DNA from: Phytopseudomonas daroniae
GTDB lineage: Bacteria; Pseudomonadota; Gammaproteobacteria; Pseudomonadales; Pseudomonadaceae
Length of the DNA stretch: 64,000 bases
Assembly: GCF_004327285.1 (NCBI RefSeq)
Contig: NZ_QJUI01000001.1
Span: 310,001 to 374,000 of the forward strand
Reading direction: 5' to 3'
Below, piece after piece: positions 8,666-17,874 of the stretch. The translations under genes and the position numbers were made by a program. The notes below the pieces were generated by a model. It worked only from the letters and a program-made list of their open reading frames with translations. It was not told the origin of the DNA and made no database searches. Positions within the stretch are counted from its first letter, which is position 1. Each line of letters opens with the position of its first letter.

Positions 8666-9652
8666 ATGACCGGCCCGCTCAGACACACCGCACTGGACTG
8701 GCTGCTGCGCATCCAGCAGAACCCGGAGGATGCCGATCTGCGCAGTGGTTTGGCTGCCTGGTTGGCGGTCGACGCCAGCCATGTCGAGGCTTACCGCAAG
8801 GCTGAGCGGGTCTGGCGAATCACCGGAATGGCCCAAGTGGCGGCTGCGCCCGCAGAGATTGCCGAAATACACCCCCTACCACACCTCAACGCACCGCTAA
8901 ACCCGGCAGCACCACCAGCACGGCCACGTCGGCGCCGCTGGCCGGGCCTGCTGGCAGGCGCTCTGGGCGTCTGCCTGCTGGTATTCATTGCCCCTCGCAG
9001 TTACCTCGCCTACCAGAGCGACTACCGCACCAGCCTCGGCCAGCAGCACACGGTCGAACTGGAGGACGGCAGCCGCGTACACTTGGACAGCGAGTCGGCG
9101 ATTGCCGTGAGTTATTACGGTGACCGCCGCGAGGTGCATCTGCTGGCTGGCCAGGCGTTCTTCGACGTGGCGCCGGACAAGGCGCGTCCCTTCAGCGTAA
9201 GCGCTCAGGCGCTGCAGATTACCGTCACCGGCACGGCGTTCAACGTCGCCATCCGCCGAAACGGGCTCGCCGTAGCGGTGCAGCACGGATCGGTACGCGT
9301 GGCCGAAGACGGCACTACACTGGCTAGTGCCTTGAGTGCTGGCGACCGTTTGCGTTGGCAACCGGAGAAGCACGAGGCAACGCGCGACAAGCTTCCCGTC
9401 AGCCAGATCGCCACCTGGCAGAAGGGACAGTTGGTGGTGCGCGATGCACGGATCGCCGATGTACTGGAAGAGCTGCGTCCTTACCTGCCCGGCAAGGTCG
9501 CACTACGCGACAGCTCGCTTGGCGAGCAGCGCGTCACCGGCGTCTACGCCCTGGCAGATCCGGACGCCGCTCTGCGCGCGGTGATCCAACCCTATCAGGG
9601 CCAGGTCAGCACCTGGACGCCCTGGCTGCGGGTAATCACGCGCCAGCCCTGA
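8666..9652 (+). CDS. FecR-family anti-sigma factor / signal transducer
   Basis: 328 residues: cytoplasmic DUF4880 sigma-binding domain (about 5-50, HTALDWLLR ... VEAYRKAERVWR), one membrane helix after an arginine cluster (about 93-113), a periplasmic FecR domain (about 125-220, VELEDGSRVHLDSESAI) and a C-terminal STN-like segment that contacts the receptor. It relays occupancy of the outer-membrane receptor to the sigma factor. ATG 8666 is chosen; a GTG 14 codons upstream is possible and no clear ribosome site decides. It lies between the sigma gene and the receptor gene. Confidence 0.88.
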   Translation: MTGPLRHTALDWLLRIQQNPEDADLRSGLAAWLAVDASHVEAYRKAERVWRITGMAQVAAAPAEIAEIHPLPHLNAPLNPAAPPARPRRRRWPGLLAGALGVCLLVFIAPRSYLAYQSDYRTSLGQQHTVELEDGSRVHLDSESAIAVSYYGDRREVHLLAGQAFFDVAPDKARPFSVSAQALQITVTGTAFNVAIRRNGLAVAVQHGSVRVAEDGTTLASALSAGDRLRWQPEKHEATRDKLPVSQIATWQKGQLVVRDARIADVLEELRPYLPGKVALRDSSLGEQRVTGVYALADPDAALRAVIQPYQGQVSTWTPWLRVITRQP

Positions 9653-9704
9653 GCGCGCTCGACCGCCGTTTTTTCGAAACGTAGAAAATAATTCATGAAT
9701 TTCT

Positions 9705-9730
9705 GAAAATTCATCGAGCCCGCGCGTCTT
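9705..9730 (+). promoter_or_regulatory. Candidate ECF-sigma promoter for the receptor operon
   Basis: Between fecR and the receptor gene, GAAAAT (9705-9710) is followed after about 14-15 bases by CGTCTT (9725-9730), resembling the -35/-10 of FecI-type promoters. A weak Fur-like sequence (9748-9766, 13 of 19 matches to consensus) lies just downstream. Both are by-eye matches. Confidence 0.35.
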
Positions 9731-9802
9731 TGCCCTGAACACGAATCGATAGAGATTCGCATTAGCTTTCAACGAGGCCGTTCGGCCCGCTCGGGGAAGA
9801 CC

Positions 9803-12694
9803 ATGAATACGCAGTCGCACCGGCTCAAACGCCCGTCCACAGGCACTCGAAAACTGTGCAAGACCATCAGCCTCGGCCTATTCAGCCTGTATGGCGCCCT
9901 TCCCCTGGCAACCAGCCATGCCCAGGAAGCGACCGAACCGGCCAGCGCGATGCTGCAACGCCAGCACACCTTCGCTATCGACGCCCAACCCCTGGCCGAC
10001 GCACTGATCGCCTTCGCCCAGCAGAGCGGTCTGCAGGTCAGCGTCGACCCGAGCCTGGTCGGCCATCTGCGCGGCAACCTCGTGCGTGGGCAGATGAGTA
10101 GCGAGCAGGCACTGTCTCGGTTGCTGGACGGCAGCAATGTGGGCTGGGACTACCAGCAACAGGTGGTGATCCTCCATCAGCTGGCGAGCCAGGACAGTGC
10201 TATCGAGCTGGGCAACACCGTGGTGCTGGGGAAATCGGAAAGCCACTATCAGGGCGAAGAGATCATCGACCGACGAGCCATCGAGAGCTTCGCCGGCGCC
10301 AATGGCGACCTCACGACATTGCTCAGGATGCACCCCAGCGTGCGTTTCGACACCACCCAGCAAAGCTCGAAGACCCCTGGCGAGATCAGCCCGGCAGACA
10401 TCAGCATCAACGGCGCCAAGTTCTACCAGAACAATTTCATGATCGACGGCATCAGCATCAATAACGACCTCAACCCCGCCGCCAGCAGTGGCAGCCGCAT
10501 GGACGTCAATGGCATCTACGACGTCCCCAGCAATGCCTTCGGCATCGCCATCGATGCCGACCTGTTGGAAGAGGTACGCGTCTACGACAGCAACGTGCCG
10601 GCCGAATACGGACGCTTCAACGGTGGGGTGATCGATGCCATCACCCGGCGCCCGCGGGAAGGCTTGCATGGCAAGATTTCGGCCAGCATGACCCGCTCCG
10701 AATGGACCGAATACCACCTCAGCGACGACGATATCAGCGCCGAAGAATTCGAGTTGTCCAGCGACTACACTCACCAGCCGGAATTCAAGAAGCTGACCAC
10801 CAGGATGATGCTCGAGGGCATGCTCACGGAAAACTTCGGCCTGATCGGCAACGTGATACGCAAGACTTCGGAAATCCCCCTGTATGCCTATGCCGATGGT
10901 TACCAGAGCCAGAACGACAAGGTCAAGCGCGATCAGACCCGGAAGAGCGACAACTACATGCTCAAGGGTTTCTGGATCCCCAACGAGCGCCTGGATCTGA
11001 GCTTCACCCTGATCGACGCCCCAGCGGAGGCGGAATACTTCAAGGCCAACGAGAAGAACTCGGGGTTCACCGTCCAGTCCGGCGGACAGAGTGCCGCACT
11101 GCAGGCCATCTGGAAGGGCGATCAGGTTATCCAGACCCACAAGCTGTCCTGGAAGCAGGTGCAGAGTTCGCGGGACGCCGACAGCAACGTGAAGAAACAG
11201 TGGCGCTGGTCGCAGGAAAAGAACTGGGGCAACCCGGCGCGTGGCGTCACCGCCACCAGCCTCGAAGGCGGCATGGGCGACCTGGAACAGGAGCAGCGCG
11301 GTTTCGAATATGCCTTCAAGGCCGAGCTGCAACCTCTCGACTTCCTAGGCGCCACTCACACCCTGAGCAGTGGCCTGGAACTGAGCCGCCAGGAGGCGCG
11401 CTACGAGGTCACCGAGGACTCCTGGGGTGCCAGCGTGCTCAGGCTTTCCAATGCCACGGGCAGCAGCAGCTGCGTGACCGCCAACGGCCTGCTCGACGAC
11501 GAATACTGCTCGATCAGCATCAATGCTGCGGGGGTGGCCCAGCGTCAGTATTTCGGCACGCTCAGCTACGTCAAGGCCGGCGAAATCGAGCTGGATCAGA
11601 CCAGCTACGCGCTGTTCCTGCAGGACGAAATCCAGATCGGCCGGCTCAACCTGCGTCCCGGCCTGCGCCTGGATGGCGACGACTACATGGACAAGAAAAC
11701 CCTGGCGCCACGCTTTGCGGCCAGCTATGACCTGCTGGGCGACGGGCGCACAGTGTTCAGCGCCGGCGCCAACCGCTACTACGGCCGCAACCTGTTCAAG
11801 TATCGCCTGGCCGACGGCCGCCAGTCGCTCTGGTGGCGGGCCACCCGGGGCGCCAGCAGCGCCGACACCATTACCGACTTCAGTGCACTGGTGAACTACG
11901 GTGTGGACGAAAGCAGCTTCCGCAAGCTGGACATTCCCTACGACGACGAGTGGATGCTCGGCCTGACCCAGGAGATGCTCGGCATGCGCTTCGACCTCAA
12001 GTACGTACACCGTGATGGTCGTGACCAGATCGTGCGGGCACGCTCGCGTGACCTCGACCTGGTGGACGGCGATGGCAGCACCACCATCGCCAACTACTAC
12101 ACCTACACCAACGCCGCCCGCAGCGAGAGCGAAACCGTCACCCTGAGCATCACGCCGCTGCAGAATCTGCGCATGGCCGGCACCGTCACCAGCCTGCAGG
12201 CCGCCTTCGACTGGAACCAGACCAAGAGTACTTTCGACAGCTCCGACTATGACACCATCTTCACCTCGAGCAGGCTGGACGACGAGGATGTGTATTTCGA
12301 TGGCAAGTTGCTGCCCTACAGCGAACTGCCCGCCAGCAACTTCAATCGACCCTGGACGGCCCGCCTCAATACCATCACCAGCATTCCCGCATTGAACCTG
12401 ACCTGGAGCAACTTCTTCCGTTATCGCGGTGCGTATGAGCAGATCTACCGGGATGGCACCATCACCATCGACGACACCAGCTACGAACAGTACCTCGTTG
12501 GCGACGCGAAAGCCGCCATCACCTGGGATACCAGGGTCAAGCTGGACATCCCGCTGCAGGGCGAGCAGGCCCTGTACATGGCGGTGGACGTCACCAACCT
12601 GACCAACCATGTCAACGATGTAGTGGGCAGCACCGGCAAATTGAGCTACGAAACCGGTCGCCAGTACTGGCTCGAAGTCGGCTATCAGTTCTAA
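9803..12694 (+). CDS. TonB-dependent outer-membrane receptor with N-terminal signalling (STN) domain
   Basis: 963 residues. Signal peptide ends about residue 40 (TSHAQEA); the STN domain (about 55-105, FAIDAQPLADALIAFAQQSGLQVSV) contacts FecR; then a TonB-box region (GNTVVLGKSE), plug (about 150-285, with FMIDGISINND and EYGRFNGGVIDA), a 22-strand barrel and a C-terminal Phe for outer-membrane sorting. It would bind a large external ligand, pull it in with TonB energy and trigger the upstream sigma factor. Followed 11 bp later by an M16 protease gene, as in yddB-pqqL and fusA-fusC. Ligand unknown; an iron-bearing protein or peptide is the best guess. Confidence 0.9.
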   Translation: MNTQSHRLKRPSTGTRKLCKTISLGLFSLYGALPLATSHAQEATEPASAMLQRQHTFAIDAQPLADALIAFAQQSGLQVSVDPSLVGHLRGNLVRGQMSSEQALSRLLDGSNVGWDYQQQVVILHQLASQDSAIELGNTVVLGKSESHYQGEEIIDRRAIESFAGANGDLTTLLRMHPSVRFDTTQQSSKTPGEISPADISINGAKFYQNNFMIDGISINNDLNPAASSGSRMDVNGIYDVPSNAFGIAIDADLLEEVRVYDSNVPAEYGRFNGGVIDAITRRPREGLHGKISASMTRSEWTEYHLSDDDISAEEFELSSDYTHQPEFKKLTTRMMLEGMLTENFGLIGNVIRKTSEIPLYAYADGYQSQNDKVKRDQTRKSDNYMLKGFWIPNERLDLSFTLIDAPAEAEYFKANEKNSGFTVQSGGQSAALQAIWKGDQVIQTHKLSWKQVQSSRDADSNVKKQWRWSQEKNWGNPARGVTATSLEGGMGDLEQEQRGFEYAFKAELQPLDFLGATHTLSSGLELSRQEARYEVTEDSWGASVLRLSNATGSSSCVTANGLLDDEYCSISINAAGVAQRQYFGTLSYVKAGEIELDQTSYALFLQDEIQIGRLNLRPGLRLDGDDYMDKKTLAPRFAASYDLLGDGRTVFSAGANRYYGRNLFKYRLADGRQSLWWRATRGASSADTITDFSALVNYGVDESSFRKLDIPYDDEWMLGLTQEMLGMRFDLKYVHRDGRDQIVRARSRDLDLVDGDGSTTIANYYTYTNAARSESETVTLSITPLQNLRMAGTVTSLQAAFDWNQTKSTFDSSDYDTIFTSSRLDDEDVYFDGKLLPYSELPASNFNRPWTARLNTITSIPALNLTWSNFFRYRGAYEQIYRDGTITIDDTSYEQYLVGDAKAAITWDTRVKLDIPLQGEQALYMAVDVTNLTNHVNDVVGSTGKLSYETGRQYWLEVGYQF

Positions 12695-12705
12695 GAGCGC
12701 GCCCC

Positions 12706-15492
12706 ATGCATATCGTGAAAATCCTCTTCACGGCACTGGCGGCGCTGCTGCTCGGTGCCTGTGCCCATACGCCCGCCGATCACGCGCCACTACGCTGGCA
12801 CCCCATCGTCACCCGCGGCGAACTGCCCAACGGTCTTCGCTACAACCTGATTCCCATCGACATCCAGAAGGGCCGCCTGGATATACGCCTGACGGTGCAC
12901 GCCGGGTCGGTGGACGAGGCCGACGATCAGGTCGGCGTCGCCCATATGCTCGAGCATCTGGCGTTCTACAGCCATGGCGGCGAAGCCCTGGATGTGCGTC
13001 AGCGCCTGCAGAAGGCCGGCTGGCAACAGGGCCGCCACTTCAATGCGGTCACCAACTACGAACGCACTCAATACCTGCTGAGCCCGCCTGACGGTACGGC
13101 CAGTGTCGAGCTGTCGCTGAAAGCGCTGGCCACGATGGCCTTCGCCGGCGATTTCACGGCAGACGACCTGCAGCGCGAGCGACCCATCGTCATCGAGGAA
13201 TGGCGTGGTGGCCTGGGTGTCGCGCAGCGCATGAACGCCAAACGTGCAGCGGCGCAACGCACCGGCTCCCGTTATCCGGCGCATCGCACCATCGGCAACC
13301 GCAAGGCCATCGAGCAGGCGCAGTTGCCGACACTGAAAGCCTTCCAGCAGCGCTGGTACCTGCCGAACAACATGGTGCTGAATGTCGTTGGTGACTTCGA
13401 TCCCCGGCAAATGGCCAAGCAGATCGAACGCCATTTCGGCCAGGCGCAACGGGGCGAGCGCCCGTCACGCGAGCACCTCGAACTGCCGCTGGACGACAAG
13501 CTGAAGATCTTCCGCGTGCAGGACAGCCAGAGCGGCAGCAATCAGGTCGCTTTGCTGATGCGTTTCCAGCAGCTGGATATCCGCGAACAGACGCTCGCGG
13601 GAGGACGTGATCGCCTGCTGGATCGCCTGGCACTCACTGCACTGTCGCGCCAGTTGCGCCGCCAGCCACTGGAAGATGGCATCGGCAGCCTGACTGCGGT
13701 GAAAACCCAGATTGGCCGACGCACCGGCGTGCTGGCGGTGGCCGCCAGCGTCAAAGGCCAGCACCACGAGCAGGCACTGCAAACCCTGTTGCGCGAACTC
13801 GAGCGGGTGCGGCAACACGGATTGCACGAAGAAGACGTGACAGCCGTCAAGGACGAGGTGCGACAGATCGCCGAGCGCATGCTGACGAAGCCGGCGCCGC
13901 GGGACTTCGACGGCTGGGTGCGGCAGCTCAACGACGCCACCCTGGGCGAGCGCTTGCTGCAGGAGCCCGTGGTCATCGCTCGCAACGCCCTCGTCAATCT
14001 GGATCGCATCAGCAAGCGCGAGCTGCAACGGCGCATCGTCAGTTGGCTCGACAGCCCGGATCGGGTGCTGCAACTCAGCGCTCCAGGCGGCATGCAACTG
14101 AAACTACCTGATGTCGGGCGCGTCGAGCTGCAGGTGTGGCAACTGGCCAATACTCACCTGGAGCCCCCAAGGAAACCCGTGGCACAGCAGGAGCTCAGCA
14201 TTCCCAGCCTGCAAAGCAGCGCGCCGCCCGGCAGTATCGGAACACGCCGCAGCTTCGCTCGCGAGAAGGTCGAACACTGGCAGTTGAGCAACGGCGACCG
14301 CCTGGTGTGGCTGCGTGCCAAGGGCGCTGATGGCATGGCGCAGTTGCGCGTCGACTCAAGCGCGGGCTTCCTGTATCAGGGCGCACAGTCCTGGCGCGCG
14401 CAGATCGCCAACCAACTGGCCTTGCAGATGCCGCCGCCAGGCTGGAGTGGTGATCAACTCAAAGCCTGGAAACAACGCGAAGCCGTGCAGTTGTCCTTCA
14501 CTCAGGGCCCGCAACGCCTGGAGGCGCAGGGCAGTGCCGCTGCGCACAAGCTGGCCAGCCTGCTGGCGCTCTACCAGGCGCAGCAGACCCGCAGCGATCT
14601 GGATGAAGCGGCCTATACCGAGACGCTCGCCGATCTGCGCGAACGCCTGCTGCGCCGACAAGATCACGTGCGTAGCGAGCAGGACGCGACCTGGCGAAGA
14701 ATCAAGCAGGGCCAGGACGACTGGCAGGAACCCACCGCCAAGGAGCTCGACGCACTCAATCGGCAGGTGCTGGAGACGGAATGGCGCCGCCAGTCCGCTG
14801 CGCCGGTAACCTACTACCTGATGACCGACCTGCCTGAGAGCGAGCTGGAAACACTGATCAGCCGCTACCTGGCGGGCATCCCGCGTGGTGAGCCACTGGC
14901 CAGCACGGCCAGCCCACGTCGGCCCGGTCAGCGCAAGGCCACCCTGGCCATCGCTCGTGAGCCACGCGCCAGCCTTTATGCGGGCAGCTTCCAGCCCTAT
15001 CCATGGAGCCCGGCGGATGCCGCCCGGGTCGCTGCACTACGCGAGATAGCCAATGGCTTGCTGAAACGGCGCCTGCGCGGCGAGGCTGCTGGCATCTACA
15101 GCCTGAAGTTCGACAGCGAACTCAGCCCCGAGCATCAACGCATCGACAGCGAGCTGAGATTCAGCAGCGACCCGCAACGCGCCGATGAGCTATGGCAACT
15201 GGCGCGACAGACCTTGTCTGCCCTGCCCGACGTCATCGACGAAAAGCACGTGGCCCCCCTGCGCCGGGAGCTGACCCGTCAGGAAGCACTGCGTCGTGAG
15301 GATCCCACCACCCAGCTGCATCGCCTGATGCTCAGCGAGCGCGCGTGGCGCGACCCGCGCTACCTGAGCGAGCAGCATCGACTGCCTGCGGCGCTCGAGC
15401 CTGCTGCCCTGAAGCGACTGGCGCGCCAGCTCTTCCCGGAAAGCAATGAAGTACACCTGCAGGTGTTACCCGTGCAGGGCGCAGAATCATGA
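12706..15492 (+). CDS. M16-family zinc metalloprotease lipoprotein (PqqL/FusC-like)
   Basis: 928 residues, the full fused two-half size of PqqL. The N-terminus is a lipoprotein signal with lipobox LLGAC (Cys19, Ala at +2, so probably outer-membrane sorted). Inverted zinc motif H80-M-L-E83-H84 and a downstream acidic ligand in IVIEEWRGG (Glu164/165) indicate an active enzyme; the C-terminal half is the inactive M16 homologue that closes the chamber. M16 enzymes of protease-associated import systems cut proteins brought in by the paired receptor to release iron. Start ATG 12706 follows the receptor by 11 bp; the end overlaps the ABC gene by 4 bp. Confidence 0.9.
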   Translation: MHIVKILFTALAALLLGACAHTPADHAPLRWHPIVTRGELPNGLRYNLIPIDIQKGRLDIRLTVHAGSVDEADDQVGVAHMLEHLAFYSHGGEALDVRQRLQKAGWQQGRHFNAVTNYERTQYLLSPPDGTASVELSLKALATMAFAGDFTADDLQRERPIVIEEWRGGLGVAQRMNAKRAAAQRTGSRYPAHRTIGNRKAIEQAQLPTLKAFQQRWYLPNNMVLNVVGDFDPRQMAKQIERHFGQAQRGERPSREHLELPLDDKLKIFRVQDSQSGSNQVALLMRFQQLDIREQTLAGGRDRLLDRLALTALSRQLRRQPLEDGIGSLTAVKTQIGRRTGVLAVAASVKGQHHEQALQTLLRELERVRQHGLHEEDVTAVKDEVRQIAERMLTKPAPRDFDGWVRQLNDATLGERLLQEPVVIARNALVNLDRISKRELQRRIVSWLDSPDRVLQLSAPGGMQLKLPDVGRVELQVWQLANTHLEPPRKPVAQQELSIPSLQSSAPPGSIGTRRSFAREKVEHWQLSNGDRLVWLRAKGADGMAQLRVDSSAGFLYQGAQSWRAQIANQLALQMPPPGWSGDQLKAWKQREAVQLSFTQGPQRLEAQGSAAAHKLASLLALYQAQQTRSDLDEAAYTETLADLRERLLRRQDHVRSEQDATWRRIKQGQDDWQEPTAKELDALNRQVLETEWRRQSAAPVTYYLMTDLPESELETLISRYLAGIPRGEPLASTASPRRPGQRKATLAIAREPRASLYAGSFQPYPWSPADAARVAALREIANGLLKRRLRGEAAGIYSLKFDSELSPEHQRIDSELRFSSDPQRADELWQLARQTLSALPDVIDEKHVAPLRRELTRQEALRREDPTTQLHRLMLSERAWRDPRYLSEQHRLPAALEPAALKRLARQLFPESNEVHLQVLPVQGAES

Positions 15493-17180
15493 AAACCCTG
15501 CGTCTGTTATTAGTTCTCTCCCGCCCATTCTGGGCCAGCCGCGCCGGCTGGCCGGGTTGGCTGCTGCTGGCTTCGGTGTTCGCCATGGGCATCGGCATCG
15601 TGCAGGTCAACGTATACATCAATGCGTGGAGCAAGACGTTCTACGACACCCTGGCGACCTTCAACGGCAGCGCGCTGCTCGATCTCATGGGCAGTTACGC
15701 ACTGGCCATCGGTGCGTTGATCGTGGTGATCGTTTCGAAGAACTGGCTGACCAAGGCGCTGATCCTGCGCTGGCGCCAGCATCTCAACGATCACATGCTC
15801 GAGCGCTGGCTGGGCGACCGTCGCTACTACCGACTGGGGCTGAGCAGCGAACCTGATCACCCTGATCAACGGATCGCCGAGGATGTGCACCTGCTGACGG
15901 ACAAGACCATCGGCCTGGTGGTCTCACTGTTCATCAACACGATGCAGATCGGCGCCTTCGTCAGTGTCCTCTGGCAGCTCTCCGGTACCCAAACCTTCAC
16001 CCTCGGCGATTACAGCGTGACCCTCGAGGGCTATCTGGTCTGGGCCGTGGTGATCTATACCTTGATCGGCACCCTGATCACTCACTGGCTGGGCCATCCA
16101 CTGCACGACCTCAACTATGAGCGCCAACGCAGCGAGGCGGCGTTTCGCGCGGATCTACTGCGCAAACGCGAGCATGCCGAGCAGATCGCCCTGTACGGCG
16201 GTGAACAGGCCGAACGGCAGAGCCTGGAGCTGCGTTTCTCCGCCATCGCCGACAACTGGCGAGACCTGATGCGCCGGGAGCTGAAGCTCGGGACATTCAC
16301 AGTCGGCTATGAGCGCGTCAGCAATATCGTGCCGGTATTCATCGCCCTACCCGCGTTCCTGGCCAAGACCATTACCCTGGGCGGATTGATGCAGATCCGC
16401 ACGGCGTTCGGCGCCGTACACGGATCACTGAGCTGGTTTATCTACTCCTACCGTACCCTGATGGAATGGAGCGCTACAGTGCAGCGTCTGGGCCAGTTCC
16501 AGCAGGCCATGGAGCGGCTGGAACCCCTTGAGCCCAGTCATGGCGAGACGCTCAACACCTGCGCACTGGATGTACTGCGTCCCGATGGCGAACCGTTGCT
16601 CTGCGGCCTGACACTGCAGGCTCGCCCTGGTGAATGGCTGCGTCTGGCGGGCGCCAGCGGCCTGGGCAAGACCACCCTGCTGCGCACCCTGATGGGCCTC
16701 TGGCCTCATCACCGCGGCACCTGGCAACTACCGGGCGGACGCAGCCTGCTGTTGCCGCAAAAACCGTACCTGGCCAACGGCCGCCTGGAACAGTTGCTGG
16801 CCTATCCGGCGACGCAGACGCCCAACGCTCTGGAGCTGATCGGCGCGCTGAAGGATGTGGGACTCGACCATCTCACTGATGAGCTGGAGCGAGAAACAGA
16901 ATGGGGCCGGGAGCTCTCAGGTGGCGAACAGCAGCGCCTGGCCCTGGCCCGCGCCCTGCTCTATCGTCCGGATACCCTGTACCTCGACGAAGCCACCAAT
17001 CAGCTCGACGAACATGCAGCCTGTGGATTGCTCGGGCGACTGCGTGAACGCCTGCCCGACTGCACCCTGATCGGCGTCAGCCACCAGCCAGCGGTACAGC
17101 GTCTGTTCGAGCGCAGCATCGATCTGCAGGAATGCGCAGCGACCTGTAGGCCGGTGAAGCTGGAGCTATCACCGGCTTGA
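15489..17180 (+). CDS. ABC transporter, SbmA/BacA-like membrane domain fused to ATPase (YddA-like)
   Basis: 563 residues, almost the length of E. coli YddA. The N-terminal SbmA/BacA-like membrane domain has about six helices (residues 10-330). The C-terminal ATPase has Walker A GASGLGKTTLL (about 389), signature ELSGGEQQRLALARA (about 475) and Walker B TLYLDEATNQLD (about 497). The ATG overlaps the protease stop (ATGA), so it is translationally coupled. In E. coli, yddA-yddB-pqqL form one unit. The ABC role is unproven; export or import of peptide fragments is plausible. Confidence 0.88.
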   Translation: MKTLRLLLVLSRPFWASRAGWPGWLLLASVFAMGIGIVQVNVYINAWSKTFYDTLATFNGSALLDLMGSYALAIGALIVVIVSKNWLTKALILRWRQHLNDHMLERWLGDRRYYRLGLSSEPDHPDQRIAEDVHLLTDKTIGLVVSLFINTMQIGAFVSVLWQLSGTQTFTLGDYSVTLEGYLVWAVVIYTLIGTLITHWLGHPLHDLNYERQRSEAAFRADLLRKREHAEQIALYGGEQAERQSLELRFSAIADNWRDLMRRELKLGTFTVGYERVSNIVPVFIALPAFLAKTITLGGLMQIRTAFGAVHGSLSWFIYSYRTLMEWSATVQRLGQFQQAMERLEPLEPSHGETLNTCALDVLRPDGEPLLCGLTLQARPGEWLRLAGASGLGKTTLLRTLMGLWPHHRGTWQLPGGRSLLLPQKPYLANGRLEQLLAYPATQTPNALELIGALKDVGLDHLTDELERETEWGRELSGGEQQRLALARALLYRPDTLYLDEATNQLDEHAACGLLGRLRERLPDCTLIGVSHQPAVQRLFERSIDLQECAATCRPVKLELSPA

Positions 17181-17261
17181 CTGTAACGGCACTCGACCCG
17201 GGTCACTCGCAGGAAGGACTCGGCACGCCGCAAAGGGCCGAGGCAGGTGGCGCGAAGAATC

Positions 17262-17669
17262 CTAGCGGTCGTACTCACCCGCCGCTTCCGGTTGATACTC
17301 CACCGCCAGCAGGGTCAGTTTGAGTTGTTTGCCACCCGGCGCTGGCCAGTCGATATGCTGGCCGACGCTCAGACCCAGCAAGGCAGTGCCTACTGGCGCA
17401 AGAACCGACACCTTGCCCTCACCGCCTGCGTCCTGGGGGTAAACCAGGGTCAGATGATAGTCCTTGCCGCTGCCTTCTTCGCGGCAATGCACGCGCGAAT
17501 TCATGGTCACCACGCCTGCCGGTACCTGATCGTGGCCGACCACCTCCGCCCGATCCAGTTCGGCCTGCAAGGCTTCGGCAATCGGGCCGAAATCATCGAG
17601 GCTGTCGAGCAATTGCTCCAGGCGCTGCAGATCGAGGCGGGTAATGGTGATGGACGGTGTGCTGGCCAT
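17262..17669 (-). CDS. rnk: Nucleoside diphosphate kinase regulator Rnk
   Basis: 135 residues: short N-terminal coiled coil (about 10-45, LDLQRLEQLLDSLDDFG) and a GreA/GreB C-terminal-type domain (about 50-130, YHLTLVYP, VSVLAPVGTALLGLSVG). Rnk binds RNA polymerase near the secondary channel and was named for effects on nucleoside diphosphate kinase and alginate. The ATG at 17669 is preceded by GGAG. It converges with the ABC transporter gene and lies downstream of cyaY and its terminator, in the usual Pseudomonas order. Confidence 0.92.
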   Translation of the reverse strand: MASTPSITITRLDLQRLEQLLDSLDDFGPIAEALQAELDRAEVVGHDQVPAGVVTMNSRVHCREEGSGKDYHLTLVYPQDAGGEGKVSVLAPVGTALLGLSVGQHIDWPAPGGKQLKLTLLAVEYQPEAAGEYDR

Positions 17670-17706
17670 GGTGCGTGCGTGTCTCCTTTGCTGGACGCCA
17701 AAAAAA

Positions 17707-17737
17707 GCAAAACCCCATCGAGACGACGGGGTTTTGC
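17707..17737 (-). terminator. Rho-independent terminator of cyaY
   Basis: Perfect 10-bp stem GCAAAACCCC/GGGGTTTTGC with an 11-base loop, followed on the minus strand by a run of seven T. It lies between cyaY and rnk. Confidence 0.9.
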
Positions 17738-17874
17738 ACAGATTGAGCCGACCGTAACACAGCCACCCAAATAAACAAGAGCAGCCTCAGGGCCTGTCGG
17801 CTTCGCTCAGGCAGCAGCGCCGCTGACAGGGCGAAGCAACACGCTAACTGGCCAGGATCGGCTCAGCGGCGACT

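Noticed and set aside
9878..12610. Long minus-strand open frames (484 and 421 codons) within the TonB receptor gene, and 527 codons opposite cyaA at 4961-6544
   Set aside because: All are shadows of strongly conserved plus-strand proteins caused by high third-position GC.
17150..17176. A hairpin overlapping the end of the YddA-like ABC gene (GCCGGTGA/TCACCGGC)
   Set aside because: Only 8 bp with an 11-base loop, inside coding sequence and without T run; may be chance or a degraded repeat.
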